Shown: positions 1-9,887, counted from the stretch's first letter. The stretch: 64,000 nucleotides of DNA from Cellulophaga baltica (GCF_018861125.1 NZ_JAHKQN010000020.1:189831-253830), one strand, 5' to 3'. The notes: generated from the letters alone by a model not told the origin. Numbers and translations are program-made.

Positions 1-67
1 GGTTTCAACTTTTCTTTTAAATTTATCTAGAGTAGTTATTTAAATTAAAGAGTAAAATAACTATAGC

Positions 68-1153
68 TTATTCTTCATAATATGTGTTAGCGTAATTACT
101 ATTTGGTTTTGATATCATAAACTCTACCCTTCGGTTTTTAGATCTCAAATCTTGCTCATCATTGCTGACTACTGGTTTTTTAAATCCAAAGCCTTTCCAA
201 GTAATGCGATTCTTTTTTAGACCAGACTTAATTAAAAATTTAGCAACTGTAGCTGCTCTTTTATTTGACAAATCTTCATTGTACTCTTTTCCGCCCATAG
301 CATCTGTATGACCATATAAATGAATATTTAATTTTGGATTATTTTTTAAAAAGAGTACCAAATCAGCCAACTGTTGATTGTAATTTATTTCAATATTTGT
401 TTCATCAAAATCAAAAAATAAATCATCAATAACATATAATTGATCTTGATTGTATGAAGGTATCATACTCACTGAAACCATATCAATAAAATAATATGCA
501 GATTTACGAGAAGCTTTTTTAACTTCTTGCTTAAAGGTATTTTTATCACAATTGAAATTACCCAAGGTTAAGTAGCTCTCATTGCCTTTTGCCATTATAG
601 TCGTTGAAACCTCAACCCATTCTTCAGAATCTGTTAGGTAATTTTTTAATGGTATTTTTTTATAATTGATATTCGATGAACCATTAAAATATCTAACATC
701 TAAATTTTTTGAGGTATTTAAACTCAATTTACTTTTAGTAAATAGCACATCAAACTCCTTTACCGAAAATGCTACATTTTCAGCAAGGTTGACCATAAAA
801 GACACTTTATAGAGCTTGTCTTTTTCCAGTGGCTCAGTTAATTCTGCAGTAATATATTCTCTATAGTCCTTTGGTGCATATAAATACATACCTGCATAGG
901 CTGTACCATGATAAGGCTTCTGTGAACCTATAAAGTTATTTTGAACAGGAAGTTCAGTACTACATGTACTAAAATAATCAGTGGTACCTAATGTGGGTTT
1001 GTGCCAATTTTTAGCATCGACATCTAAAGTTCCAAATTTTTCAGGACATTTTAAATTATCTTCAAAACTTGGATTTTTAACTAAATTTTGTCCTTTTACT
1101 GAAAAGCTGATAAACGCTAAAAACAAAAACACGATTTGGGAAAAATGCTTCAT
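68..1153 (-). CDS. OmpA-family outer-membrane/peptidoglycan-binding protein
   Basis: This 361-residue protein starts with a signal peptide (about residues 1-21, ending before GQN). Residues about 22-232 form an N-terminal region that opens NLVKNPSFED and has W and Y/F spacing typical of a galactose-binding or carbohydrate-binding-like beta domain. Residues about 240-350 are an OmpA C-terminal domain: FDFDETNI, GHTDAMGG, then NKRAATVAKFL and NRRVEF, the usual peptidoglycan-contacting segment. It probably sits in the periplasm or outer membrane and tethers the envelope to peptidoglycan. The N-terminal assignment is inference from pattern. It is transcribed alone from the minus strand, about 240 bp downstream of the barrel gene, which has its own terminator. 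The start is ATG at 1153. Confidence 0.85.
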   Translation of the reverse strand: MKHFSQIVFLFLAFISFSVKGQNLVKNPSFEDNLKCPEKFGTLDVDAKNWHKPTLGTTDYFSTCSTELPVQNNFIGSQKPYHGTAYAGMYLYAPKDYREYITAELTEPLEKDKLYKVSFMVNLAENVAFSVKEFDVLFTKSKLSLNTSKNLDVRYFNGSSNINYKKIPLKNYLTDSEEWVEVSTTIMAKGNESYLTLGNFNCDKNTFKQEVKKASRKSAYYFIDMVSVSMIPSYNQDQLYVIDDLFFDFDETNIEINYNQQLADLVLFLKNNPKLNIHLYGHTDAMGGKEYNEDLSNKRAATVAKFLIKSGLKKNRITWKGFGFKKPVVSNDEQDLRSKNRRVEFMISKPNSNYANTYYEE

Positions 1154-1305
1154 TTAATTATTCTTTTAATTTTCTGACTACAAATTAATAAATAATTAAC
1201 GAAAATTCTTACAATTTGGTATTTGAAACAACTTTTTGTATCGCTGGAGTAACAAAAACATACGTTGAAAGGTATTTTCAAATGAAATTAACATTATTAA
1301 AACAA

Positions 1306-1358
1306 CTAAAAACCACCATTTTTTACCACATATAAGCATTGTGATAAAGATGGTGGCT
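1306..1358 (-). terminator. Rho-independent terminator of the outer-membrane barrel gene
   Basis: Read on the minus strand, a long hairpin pairs CCACCAT with ATGGTGG, and a second inner helix pairs TTTATCACA with TGTGGTAAA, with a small bulge between. A T-rich run follows. It lies 35 bp after the stop codon of the barrel gene, so it separates that transcription unit from the OmpA-like gene. Confidence 0.65.
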
Positions 1359-1392
1359 TAAAGTTATACCGTTATAATTAATTTCTTAACAA

Positions 1393-3144
1393 TTAAAAAT
1401 CAAACTTATACGTTGCTCCTGCCAACAATTGAAACCCTTGAACAGGATAATTTGCCCAACGTAAATAATCGCTATTACCAATGTTATTTGCTTTAGCAAA
1501 AAATGAAAGTTGCTCATTAAACCTATATCCTAAATTTGCATTCACATCAAAATAGCTATTTAAAGTTAATACTTCTGAACTTGTATCTTCTAAACCATCT
1601 GCTACTACTGTACTTACTAAATCTTCACGTTCGCCCACATAAAAGATATTTAACCCTGCAAACCATTTTTCTCCTATTTGGTAGTCTGCAAATAACGATC
1701 CTTTTACTTTTGGTAAATTCCAAGCTGGATTATCTGTTTCAGTATTATATGTATATGCTTCTCCACTAACTCCTAAAGTAAAGTTCCTTCTAATATCAAG
1801 ATTTAACTCACCAAATATGCCTAACGTTCTAATATCATCATAAAAAACTTCAAATGAATTACGGTAAGTATACCCTTTTTCATCATCTCTAAACTCGTTT
1901 AAAGGATTCCATTTATATAAAGGACTTTTATTTTCTGCTTTGTAAGATGCTTTTGCATTATAACTCAAATTTGGTAACAACTGCCCTTTAATACCAACAT
2001 AAGCATTATACTTTCTATCAGTGGGCTCAATACTTAATGTTGGAGAAACGTATGGGTTTTCTTCTACAAAACCATAAAATGAGTTCTGTATTAATTCCCC
2101 TTGAATACCTCCATATGCAATAACTGTATCATCAACCAACCTATAACTAGCCGTAATATCTGGGTAGATGTAAAAATTACTTTCGCTATTTTCATTATCC
2201 ATTCCGAAAACCACATTAACACCTAAATTCAAAGTTAAATCATCTCGTAATATTCTAATACTTGGTCCTATTCCTACTTGAAATAAACTATAATCAATTC
2301 CTCCTGTATTTTCTATACTATTTATATCGGCATTTGAAAAGCTACCACCCAAATAATCTAATTTTGCTTTAAACGTCAAATTTTCATCTTGAACAGGAAA
2401 TTGGGCTGTTCCATTTAATACTACTCTATTTTCTGCCGAGCTTGTTGCATCCCAAAAACGACGCACAAGAACATCTGCACTTTCAAAATAAGCATCATCA
2501 ACATTAATATGGCCTGCAATTTCAGCATTATAATAATTCTGGGTTGGATCAATAGCATCAATCTCTTCATCAGTATAAACACCTTCAGGAACTCCATACC
2601 AATTGTACAGCTTGTGTTGTAAAACTAGATCTGTTCCCCAATCTAAATAACGGTCTGTTTTAGAATAAGAAGCTGCTAGTTTTGTGTTGTAAAACACATT
2701 TTTAAGTGCCATACTATCAATTGGCGCACGAGAAGAATGATGTGTAAGACCAATGTCTAAACGCTCTTCTCTACTTAATGCTCTACTTGTGTATAAATCT
2801 GCCACAGCATTATCATACGTGCCAAAACCTAGTGATGCATATGAATTATATAAAACTGGCGGTGGTATTCTCTCAACTTTTGACGCCTTACCTTTTGCCG
2901 GTGTAAAAGTTGATGCTACAGGTACAGAGTTAATACTATAGTTGATCTTCTTTTTCTTTAAAGCAATAGAATCGTTTAAAACAGGAACTGATTTTATTTT
3001 AAACGCATCAGAAATTGTTGGTTTATAAGCCTTAACCACTGTTACTGTTTCAGTACCAATACTATCTTTTTCTTTATCTTGAGCTATGGCAGACTGTAAA
3101 AAGCCTAACAAAGCAAATGTGAATATTTTTATGTGCTTGTGCAT
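1393..3144 (-). CDS. TonB-dependent-receptor-like outer-membrane beta-barrel protein
   Basis: The 583-residue product starts at the ATG at 3144 (MHKHIKIF) and has a signal peptide ending near SAIAQ. A TTG 18 nt further upstream is also open, but it would put a charged extension before the signal peptide. The mature protein opens with a TVTVVKAYKPTISDAFKIK stretch resembling the start of a TonB-dependent receptor plug. The plug itself is missing, and the rest is alternating aromatic beta strands ending in a final strand YKFDF with a C-terminal Phe, as in outer-membrane barrels. It lies 25 bp behind the 1005-residue TPR gene and is very likely co-transcribed. This TPR-barrel pairing is common in Flavobacteriia, and substrate and function are unknown. 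It is probably a porin-like or assembly-related barrel rather than a classic siderophore receptor. Confidence 0.8.
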   Translation of the reverse strand: MHKHIKIFTFALLGFLQSAIAQDKEKDSIGTETVTVVKAYKPTISDAFKIKSVPVLNDSIALKKKKINYSINSVPVASTFTPAKGKASKVERIPPPVLYNSYASLGFGTYDNAVADLYTSRALSREERLDIGLTHHSSRAPIDSMALKNVFYNTKLAASYSKTDRYLDWGTDLVLQHKLYNWYGVPEGVYTDEEIDAIDPTQNYYNAEIAGHINVDDAYFESADVLVRRFWDATSSAENRVVLNGTAQFPVQDENLTFKAKLDYLGGSFSNADINSIENTGGIDYSLFQVGIGPSIRILRDDLTLNLGVNVVFGMDNENSESNFYIYPDITASYRLVDDTVIAYGGIQGELIQNSFYGFVEENPYVSPTLSIEPTDRKYNAYVGIKGQLLPNLSYNAKASYKAENKSPLYKWNPLNEFRDDEKGYTYRNSFEVFYDDIRTLGIFGELNLDIRRNFTLGVSGEAYTYNTETDNPAWNLPKVKGSLFADYQIGEKWFAGLNIFYVGEREDLVSTVVADGLEDTSSEVLTLNSYFDVNANLGYRFNEQLSFFAKANNIGNSDYLRWANYPVQGFQLLAGATYKFDF

Positions 3145-3169
3145 ATAGTGTCTCTTTTGCAACGTGATT

Positions 3170-6100
3170 TTAATTTTCAGGATTTACAGATGAATTGCGT
3201 TGTGCTTCTTTAGATTTTATTCTAAAAGCTTCTTTTTTAGCTTCTTCAACAACAGCAGGATATTGATCAAAATTAGCAATCACACTATCTAAAATATAAG
3301 TTGCTTGGTAAGCATCGCCTAACTCATCAAAGTTTTTTGCCATTAAAATTAAACCTTTACCACCCCACTCTTTATAAGCAGCATAGTCTTTTGCTAATTT
3401 TTGAACTGATTCATTTGACGCTTCAAAATCACTTGCTTGATTTTTAAAATACGCATCATAGTACAAGGCTTCTGCCGCAATCTCTCCTGTAGCTATTGGC
3501 AATACTTTCGCATAAGCTTCTTCAGCTTTTGCTATATCATTTGTTTGAATTGCAGACCGTGCGATCATTATTTGCGCATCACTCTTAATACGATTGTCAA
3601 TTTTTGAGGTAGCTAATACTTTTTCAGCATAAACTATTGTTTTGGTATAGTTACGCTTACTGTAATACCCTTTCATTAGATTAGATTGTGCAAAAGTTAC
3701 ATTCTGTTGAATATTTGCTGTTTGCTCTAACTGCTCTAAATAAGGTATAGCTGTTTCGTAATCATTGTTATTCGTATGTATTTCACAGACTCTAGTTAAT
3801 GATTGTTCTGAGTATTCACTAGAACCTTTTGTTATTACATTCTTATAATTTACTAAAGCATTGTCTTTTTCACCTTTACCGTAATACAATTGCGCTAAAT
3901 TAAAGTTAGCTTTGAGAGAGTGAATTCCTTTAGGGAATTCTTTTAAATACTTTTCATAACCACGGATTGCAACTTCTGTATTGCCTTCAATATATTTTTG
4001 ATCAGCAGATTCGTATGTTGCATTATCAAGTTCCGCATCAGTAACTTCAACAAAATCTAAACCTCTCACCCAAGCAGCATATTCATCAACTCTACCTAAA
4101 TCAACATAAATAAGTTTTGCTGTAGTAACCGATTGCACTGCCTCTTGTGTATTAGGATAATCGCGAACTACTGTTTTAAATTTTGATAAAGCCTCTTCAT
4201 TACGGTTTGTATTATAATATACCAAGCCTTGACGAACAATTGCTTTTGGCACTAAAGAACTAGCTTTGTATTCTGTAATTAACTTATCGTAAGCACGCAA
4301 ACCTTCTGATTCTTTATTTGCACCAACATAAGTACTACCTAACTCAAATAAAACATCATCTTTTAAAATAGAGTGTGGATAACGTGAAATAAAAGCATTT
4401 AATTCTTCTATTTTAGTTTCAACTCTATTTACAAAACCATAACTAATTGCTTTTTGAAAAGCAGCATAATCTTTTCCCGTACCTGAGCCCGCAAGTGCTT
4501 TGTTATAGGCTTCCATTGCAGGCCAGTACTTACTAGACACAAAATAACTATCACCTAAACGTAAATACGCATCGTGTTTTTTATCTGCATTGGTGCTAAC
4601 ATTTATATAATCATTAAAATACGATGTTGCATTAGTATAATCTTTAAGTTTGAAGTAGGTATATGCTAAATTATAATTAAGCTCTTCATATTCCGGAATT
4701 GTACGTACAAACTTGTTGTTTTTCACAAACAAATATGCCTCTAAAGCTTCATTGTAGTTGTTACTATTGTATGCTGATGCCGCTTTCCAGAAACTAGCTC
4801 TTGATTCATAAACACCATTTTCTGCATTATCTAAAGATTTATCAAAAGCCGTAATTGCGCCAGCATAATCCGTTGCTGTGTATAGTTCTACTCCGTAATA
4901 AAAAGCTACTTTTTGGTACGTTTCTTTACTTGCATACGATTTGTTATTCTCTAACAACTCCATTGCACCTGAAAAGTTTTTTGAAGTTATGTATGAGTCT
5001 ACCAATAATTCTTGAATTTCTGCTTGATGCTCATCTTTCGGATACATCTCTAAGTAGTTCGTTAAAACACTAGACACATTCTCATAAGCATTTCCTATCT
5101 CATAACTTAAACGAGCATAATTTAAAAAAGCATCTTTTTGAATTTCTTCTGAAAAACTCATTTGTGATGCATTTCTAAAAGCATTTAAAGCTTCAGGCTT
5201 TTTATCTAATTTTAAATAACATTCTGCTAAATGATAATAAGCGTTTTGTGCTACACTATTATCACCGCCAATAATTTTATTAAACTGCTGAATTGCATTT
5301 GAATAATCACCTTGTTTGTAATAGCTATATCCTAATAAATAATAATCTGTATTATTCCACTTACCTTTTTGCCCATTGTATTCAAGCAAATAAGGAATAG
5401 CATTATCGTATTGCTTTAAATTAAAATAACTCTCCCCAATAATTTTACTTAATTGTGATTTCTCATTTCGGTCAGACTTCGGATATTGTTTTTTTGCTAA
5501 TGCAATAGCCTCTTCAAATTTCCCTAATTTAAAGTTTAAATCTGCCTGGTAATATGATAGCTTCTCTTCTAAAACCTTTTGATCTGTGATTTCATCAAAA
5601 CGCTGATTTGCACCGTCATAATCATCTTGTTGATAAGCGATATATCCTAGGTAATATTTAGCTTGAGAACCATAAACTGGTGACGTAGTTACTTTATCTA
5701 AATAGCTTTTTGCTTGCTCTTTATTGTTTGAAGAAAACAATGCATAACCGTAATTAAAATTATACTTGTCTAGCTCATTACGTGATAAAGAGTTTTGGTC
5801 TACTTTTTTATACCATTTTAGAGCATAAGGATATTTTCCTGTTTCAAAATAATACTCAGCAACATCTGCATAAGCAGAATTTCGTTTTGTAGACGTTGGG
5901 TATTCCGTTACAAAATCTTCCATCAACTTATCAGCTCCATACTGGTTAAGCCTTACTGCCGCATTTGCTGCATAATAAGCACTATTAGCCTCCGTTTCAG
6001 GGTCTTCAGTGTTCTCTTGCACTTTTTGAAAAATAGCTTGAGCTGCTTGAAACTGCTCATTTCTATAAAGTGTCAACGCTTGTTGATACTCTTTTTGATC

Positions 6101-6187
6101 GTGGGTATAAATTTTTGATTCTTGCGCACCTAATAAGTGAATAGCCCCTAAGAAGCTAAGCAGTAGCGCGGTTTTTTTCTTTAGCAT
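3170..6187 (-). CDS. Large tetratricopeptide-repeat periplasmic protein
   Basis: The product is about 1005 residues. The ATG at 6187 is chosen because GGAG lies 7 nt upstream of it. It gives MLKKKTALLLSFLGAIHLLGAQ, a clean signal peptide; an earlier TTG at 6202 would include that Shine-Dalgarno-like site. After the signal peptide nearly the whole length is TPR repeats with the A/G-Y-x-L/A helix-turn-helix pattern (for example YPYALKWYKKV, YYLGYSYYKQGDYSNAIQQF and FEEAIALAKKQYP), probably 20 or more units. It is probably a periplasmic scaffold. It shares an operon with the downstream barrel gene, so the pair may form an outer-membrane complex; that is inference. No catalytic motif is seen. Confidence 0.85.
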   Translation of the reverse strand: MLKKKTALLLSFLGAIHLLGAQESKIYTHDQKEYQQALTLYRNEQFQAAQAIFQKVQENTEDPETEANSAYYAANAAVRLNQYGADKLMEDFVTEYPTSTKRNSAYADVAEYYFETGKYPYALKWYKKVDQNSLSRNELDKYNFNYGYALFSSNNKEQAKSYLDKVTTSPVYGSQAKYYLGYIAYQQDDYDGANQRFDEITDQKVLEEKLSYYQADLNFKLGKFEEAIALAKKQYPKSDRNEKSQLSKIIGESYFNLKQYDNAIPYLLEYNGQKGKWNNTDYYLLGYSYYKQGDYSNAIQQFNKIIGGDNSVAQNAYYHLAECYLKLDKKPEALNAFRNASQMSFSEEIQKDAFLNYARLSYEIGNAYENVSSVLTNYLEMYPKDEHQAEIQELLVDSYITSKNFSGAMELLENNKSYASKETYQKVAFYYGVELYTATDYAGAITAFDKSLDNAENGVYESRASFWKAASAYNSNNYNEALEAYLFVKNNKFVRTIPEYEELNYNLAYTYFKLKDYTNATSYFNDYINVSTNADKKHDAYLRLGDSYFVSSKYWPAMEAYNKALAGSGTGKDYAAFQKAISYGFVNRVETKIEELNAFISRYPHSILKDDVLFELGSTYVGANKESEGLRAYDKLITEYKASSLVPKAIVRQGLVYYNTNRNEEALSKFKTVVRDYPNTQEAVQSVTTAKLIYVDLGRVDEYAAWVRGLDFVEVTDAELDNATYESADQKYIEGNTEVAIRGYEKYLKEFPKGIHSLKANFNLAQLYYGKGEKDNALVNYKNVITKGSSEYSEQSLTRVCEIHTNNNDYETAIPYLEQLEQTANIQQNVTFAQSNLMKGYYSKRNYTKTIVYAEKVLATSKIDNRIKSDAQIMIARSAIQTNDIAKAEEAYAKVLPIATGEIAAEALYYDAYFKNQASDFEASNESVQKLAKDYAAYKEWGGKGLILMAKNFDELGDAYQATYILDSVIANFDQYPAVVEEAKKEAFRIKSKEAQRNSSVNPEN

Positions 6188-6472
6188 AGTGTTCTCCAAC
6201 AATTAAGAAATACCTTATAATTAATAATACAACGACAAATATTGTACCTAAGTATGTAAATTTAGCTTTTATTTTAACAACTAAACTATAAGCACTAATA
6301 ATCCGATACTTAAACTAAGGGTTTAAAATAATTTTATGCTCTTTTTAACAATTAGGCTATATAAATTCACCTTATTACCTTAGAAAAGCACCGTTTTTGT
6401 TTTAAAGATTTTTGCGTAACAGTGATTCTATTTCCGTATTAACTTACTACTTTTATAACAACAATATTCAGC

Positions 6473-7156
6473 ATGGCAGAAATCATATTAAAATTAAAAG
6501 ATGTAGCTGTTTTCCAAAAAGAAAACTTAGTACTAAATGATATTAATTTAGAAATTAAGAAAGGTGAATTCATCTATTTAATTGGAAAAACAGGAAGCGG
6601 AAAAAGTAGTTTTATGAAAACACTTTATGGTGATTTGCCTTTACAACAAGGCGAAGGCTCTATTGTTGATTTTGATTTACGTAAATTAAAAGAAAAAGAA
6701 ATTCCATTTTTAAGACGAAAAATCGGTATTGTTTTTCAAGATTTTAAATTGCTACCCGATCGTACTATTAACAACAATTTCTTATTTGTTTTAAAAGCTA
6801 CAGGCTGGAAAGATAAATCTAAAATGGACGCACAAATAGCCGAAGTTTTAACTAAGGTTGATATGAAAACTAAAGGTTTTAAATTTCCGCATGAATTGTC
6901 TGGTGGAGAGCAACAACGTATTGCTATTGCACGTGCTTTGTTAAATGACCCTGAACTTATTATTGCTGATGAGCCTACGGGTAATTTAGACCCGCAAACT
7001 AGTGTTGAAGTAATGAAAGTTCTACAAGACATTAATAAAAATGGGCGTACAATAGTTATGGCCACTCATGATTATGCTTTATTATTAAAATACCCCTCTA
7101 AAACATTAAAATGTGATGGTAATAAGGTTTTTGAAGTAGTGCAAAAAGCGGTTTAA
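6473..7156 (+). CDS. ftsE: Cell-division ABC transporter ATP-binding protein FtsE
   Basis: This 227-residue ABC ATPase has Walker [10 protein letters not shown] (residues 38-46), signature [15 protein letters not shown] (142-156), Walker B LIIADEP (162-168) and a D-loop/H-loop ending ATHDYALL. Length and the compact single-domain form match FtsE, which with FtsX couples divisome signalling to periplasmic peptidoglycan hydrolases. Similar small ATPases of the LolD/MacB type are the main alternative. The motif [22 protein letters not shown] strongly resembles FtsE. No ftsX gene is adjacent, which is usual in Bacteroidota. It is divergent from the TPR gene, with a 285-bp AT-rich gap that must contain both promoters. 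Confidence 0.85.
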   Translation: MAEIILKLKDVAVFQKENLVLNDINLEIKKGEFIYLIGKTGSGKSSFMKTLYGDLPLQQGEGSIVDFDLRKLKEKEIPFLRRKIGIVFQDFKLLPDRTINNNFLFVLKATGWKDKSKMDAQIAEVLTKVDMKTKGFKFPHELSGGEQQRIAIARALLNDPELIIADEPTGNLDPQTSVEVMKVLQDINKNGRTIVMATHDYALLLKYPSKTLKCDGNKVFEVVQKAV

Positions 7157-7234
7157 TAAATAATACATAGTTAATATATGAACATTTAACATATGTGCAA
7201 TTATTTGTAAATTACTAGCCCCTAAACTCAACCA

Positions 7235-8050
7235 ATGATATTCAAAAAACGAACATACCAGCCCGATAAAAAATCAAATGCTTTTATTGGTGTACTCTTA
7301 TTTCTTGTTTCCATAATATTACTAACCATAACAGCCCCTTTAGGGTTTATTTACGGCATATTTTACAATCTATTTACCAAAGGATTTAGAGGTATTGGCG
7401 AATTTTGCTTAAAAATGGCCATCTCAATTGACCAATTGGGCAATGTGGTTATGCAACATTTATTAAATGTACTTTGGATTAAAACCGGAGGTTATAAGTT
7501 TGGAAATAGAGATGAAACAATTTCAAGTGCTATTGGTAGAAACAAACAATTAGAAACCCTAACGTGGTCAGGAAGGCTTATTGACACTATTTTAGATAAA
7601 CTAGACCCAAACCATTCACTAAACTCCATAGATTATTATGTTGAACCTACGGAGCAAATCATTGACAAACTAGCGTGGATAAGAATTGAAAACCATCAAA
7701 TATTAAGCATACAAGCAAAAGGGAAAACAAAATTTTACATTCCGGGCGGGAAACGCAAAAATGGTGAAAAAGATAAAACTGCCCTTTTAAGACAGGTTAA
7801 AGAAAACTTAGATGTTGCAATTTCACCCGAATCTATTGAATTTATTGGTGTTTTTGAAGCTCAAGCAGCCGGAAAAAAGCCAGGTATACTTGTTCGTTTA
7901 ACTTGCTATTCTGGCTCATATTCAGGTAAATTAAAAGCTGGTTCTGAAATTGAAAAATATACTTGGCTAAACTACGATGACAAAGAAAAAGTATCAGAAG
8001 TTGATAAGCTTATTTTTGATTATTTGTATCATAAAGGCATTCTAGCCTAA
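7235..8050 (+). CDS. Membrane protein with a C-terminal degenerate Nudix-like domain
   Basis: The 271-residue product has three visible parts. Residues about 15-48 form a hydrophobic helical segment (one long or two short membrane passes). Residues about 62-134 contain SIDQLGNVV, then GNRDETISSAIGRN and DKLDPNHSLNSID, a pattern I associate with small phage-like or proteobacterial proteins of unknown function. Residues about 145-270 look like a Nudix fold, with FYIPGGKRKNGE followed by LLRQVKENLDV. The Nudix box needs REUxEExGU. Here the first Glu is Gln and the second of the EE pair is Asn, so pyrophosphohydrolase activity is doubtful. It lies between ftsE and a ROK kinase. I would not assign a substrate. 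Confidence 0.6.
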   Translation: MIFKKRTYQPDKKSNAFIGVLLFLVSIILLTITAPLGFIYGIFYNLFTKGFRGIGEFCLKMAISIDQLGNVVMQHLLNVLWIKTGGYKFGNRDETISSAIGRNKQLETLTWSGRLIDTILDKLDPNHSLNSIDYYVEPTEQIIDKLAWIRIENHQILSIQAKGKTKFYIPGGKRKNGEKDKTALLRQVKENLDVAISPESIEFIGVFEAQAAGKKPGILVRLTCYSGSYSGKLKAGSEIEKYTWLNYDDKEKVSEVDKLIFDYLYHKGILA

Positions 8051-8100
8051 TAATTCCGCATATTTTTTCGTTACTTTATAGCTAATAGAATAATTTTTTC

Positions 8101-8844
8101 ATGACATTACTCGGAATTGACATTGGAGGTTCTGGAATTAAAGGAGCCTTAGTAGATACAAATACAGGAGAATTACTTACAGAACGCTACCGCATAGAAA
8201 CACCAAAATCTAGAAAGCCAGAAGAAATGGCACTAGTAGTACAACAAATAGTAAAACATTTTGATTACCACGGACCAATAGGTTGCGGTTTTCCTACAAT
8301 TATAAAAAACGGAGTTGCAAAAGCTCATGGAAATCTTAGCAAAAAATGGCTCGGTGTCAATATTGAAGAACTTTTCAATGATTATACAGGTATGCCTGTA
8401 ACCGTAATAAACGATGCTGATGCTGCTGGTTATGCAACTATGAAATACGGCACAGGAAAAGACGAGATGGGTCTTGTATTGATGATTACTATTGGTACAG
8501 GCTTAGGTAGTGGCGCATTTTTTAACGGAGAATTAATTCCGAATTTTGAATTAGGACAAATACCTTACAAAAAATACAGCAAATTTGAATTGTATGCTGC
8601 TGCATCTATCAAAGAAAAAGAAAAGCTGAGCTATAAAAAATGGGGAAAACGTTTTAATAAATTTTTAGAGCACGTAGACCTAATAACTTCACCTGATTTA
8701 ATTATTTTAGGTGGTGGAACTTCTAAAGATTTTGATGAATATAAAAAATACATTAAAATAGACACACGCGTTGTCCCTGCAGAATTAAAAAACTATGCCG
8801 GAATTATTGGTGCTGCATGCGCATCGTTTGCGAAAAAGAGATAA
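8101..8844 (+). CDS. ppgK: ROK-family sugar kinase, polyphosphate-glucokinase-like
   Basis: The 247-residue protein has the actin-like ATPase motifs of ROK kinases: GIDIGGSGIKG at the N-terminus (phosphate 1), NDADAAGYATMKYG in the middle and ITIGTGLGSGAFFNG (phosphate 2). A late LIILGGG motif provides the adenosine site. Its length, the early GCGFPTIIKNGVAKAHGN and the lack of the zinc-binding CxCGxxGC motif of typical ROK glucokinases fit the polyphosphate glucokinase subgroup, which phosphorylates glucose using polyphosphate or ATP. Substrate preference cannot be read from sequence alone. It lies 50 bp after the Nudix-like gene and ends at a strong terminator. Confidence 0.75.
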   Translation: MTLLGIDIGGSGIKGALVDTNTGELLTERYRIETPKSRKPEEMALVVQQIVKHFDYHGPIGCGFPTIIKNGVAKAHGNLSKKWLGVNIEELFNDYTGMPVTVINDADAAGYATMKYGTGKDEMGLVLMITIGTGLGSGAFFNGELIPNFELGQIPYKKYSKFELYAAASIKEKEKLSYKKWGKRFNKFLEHVDLITSPDLIILGGGTSKDFDEYKKYIKIDTRVVPAELKNYAGIIGAACASFAKKR

Positions 8845-8866
8845 CAGTATAGAATTCATTAAAAGC

Positions 8867-8900
8867 AAAAAGCTTCAATCTTTCGATTGAAGCTTTTTTT
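8867..8900 (+). terminator. Bidirectional rho-independent terminator
   Basis: AAAAAGCTTCAATC pairs perfectly with GATTGAAGCTTTTT around a 4-nt loop, flanked by A and T runs. It works for both strands and lies between the convergent ROK kinase and lipoprotein genes. Confidence 0.9.
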
Positions 8901-8923
8901 ATTCGGTGAAAATTCCAAATATA

Positions 8924-9823
8924 TTACTCGATAACTCTTGCTCCTTCAGGCTTAGAAAAATAATTTTCTGGAACGTTAGGTGAAAATGATAATTGAGATA
9001 CTTCAATTTTAGTGATATATTCTCCTAAATTACCGTCTTTAGACCAGTGTGTTTTTAATACTGTTGGAAAATCAATTCCATCAACTGTTTCCCATGCTGC
9101 AATTTCCATAATTTTTTCAGGTGCATGACCTCCATTAGGAAAATAACCTGGGTATGAAACTATATATCTAATTGCGCTCATAACATGCGTACTCTTATCA
9201 AAATAAATAACATAGTAATCATCAGGAGCATCACCAGTACCAGAAGCAAATGTAACTTTAATTACATCTTGCATAACACCTTTGTATTCTTTATCATCTA
9301 AAAGCTCAAGGTTAACACCTTCACCATCTAAAACAAATGGGTGTGCAAATAAATAAATAGGTGTTAAAGCCCAAAATTTAGTGTCGTACTTAAAAGCTGT
9401 ACTATCTGCCTTAATCCAAGCTTCTTTACCATCCCAACCAAAAATAGCTGTCGTGTCTTCAATACTATTATGTCTTGCCTTATTATTCCAAGTATCAACT
9501 GTTTGGTAAGAATCTCTTGCTATTTTATCTTTATCTAAAGGTTGGTAGTTAAATCGAAAAGACAAATAGCCATTATTGAACCATTTTTTTAATCCACCTT
9601 GAGCTTCCATTCCATTCCATAACACTTTACCTGCTTCGCTGGCGTTCAAACGAGCTTTAGCTTTTTCAACTCTTTTATTTACCCAAGATTCAGGAATATC
9701 ATATGCCACTTTTTCAATTTCTGGCGTAGCACTTTCATTTATTTTCTCTTTTTTAGGTTCATTTTTACAAGCTGCAAACGCAAGTAAAAACAATACCATA
9801 ACAATTTTAATACTGAATTTCAT
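8924..9823 (-). CDS. Lipoprotein of unknown function (LolA-like beta-fold suspected)
   Basis: The 299-residue protein begins with a lipoprotein signal peptide: hydrophobic core VMVLFLLAFAAC, lipobox FAAC, then a charged KNEPKKEK spacer. The mature part has repeated WxGKEAWI, YDTKFWAL, DVIKVTF and YYVIYFDKSTHVMSAIRY strands. This resembles outer-membrane-lipoprotein-sorting-like folds and the flavobacterial DUF6503-type family; I am not certain of the family number. It is probably anchored in a cell-envelope membrane and monocistronic. Function is not recognised. It is followed in the same direction by a gap of about 120 bp containing the typA terminator upstream of it, so transcription units are separate. 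Confidence 0.7.
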   Translation of the reverse strand: MKFSIKIVMVLFLLAFAACKNEPKKEKINESATPEIEKVAYDIPESWVNKRVEKAKARLNASEAGKVLWNGMEAQGGLKKWFNNGYLSFRFNYQPLDKDKIARDSYQTVDTWNNKARHNSIEDTTAIFGWDGKEAWIKADSTAFKYDTKFWALTPIYLFAHPFVLDGEGVNLELLDDKEYKGVMQDVIKVTFASGTGDAPDDYYVIYFDKSTHVMSAIRYIVSYPGYFPNGGHAPEKIMEIAAWETVDGIDFPTVLKTHWSKDGNLGEYITKIEVSQLSFSPNVPENYFSKPEGARVIE

Positions 9824-9887
9824 TTTTCTCTTTTTAGATTGATTAATTGTAGTCGTACTATATCGTAATTCATTTCAGTAAATATCA

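Noticed and set aside
1-67. Partial gene at the left edge
   Set aside because: No coding frame is evident in the 67 bp downstream of the OmpA-like gene's stop codon.
6203-6472. Possible relic or small gene between the TPR gene and ftsE
   Set aside because: No open frame with a protein-like pattern; sequence is AT-rich, with one-mismatch promoter-like boxes only.
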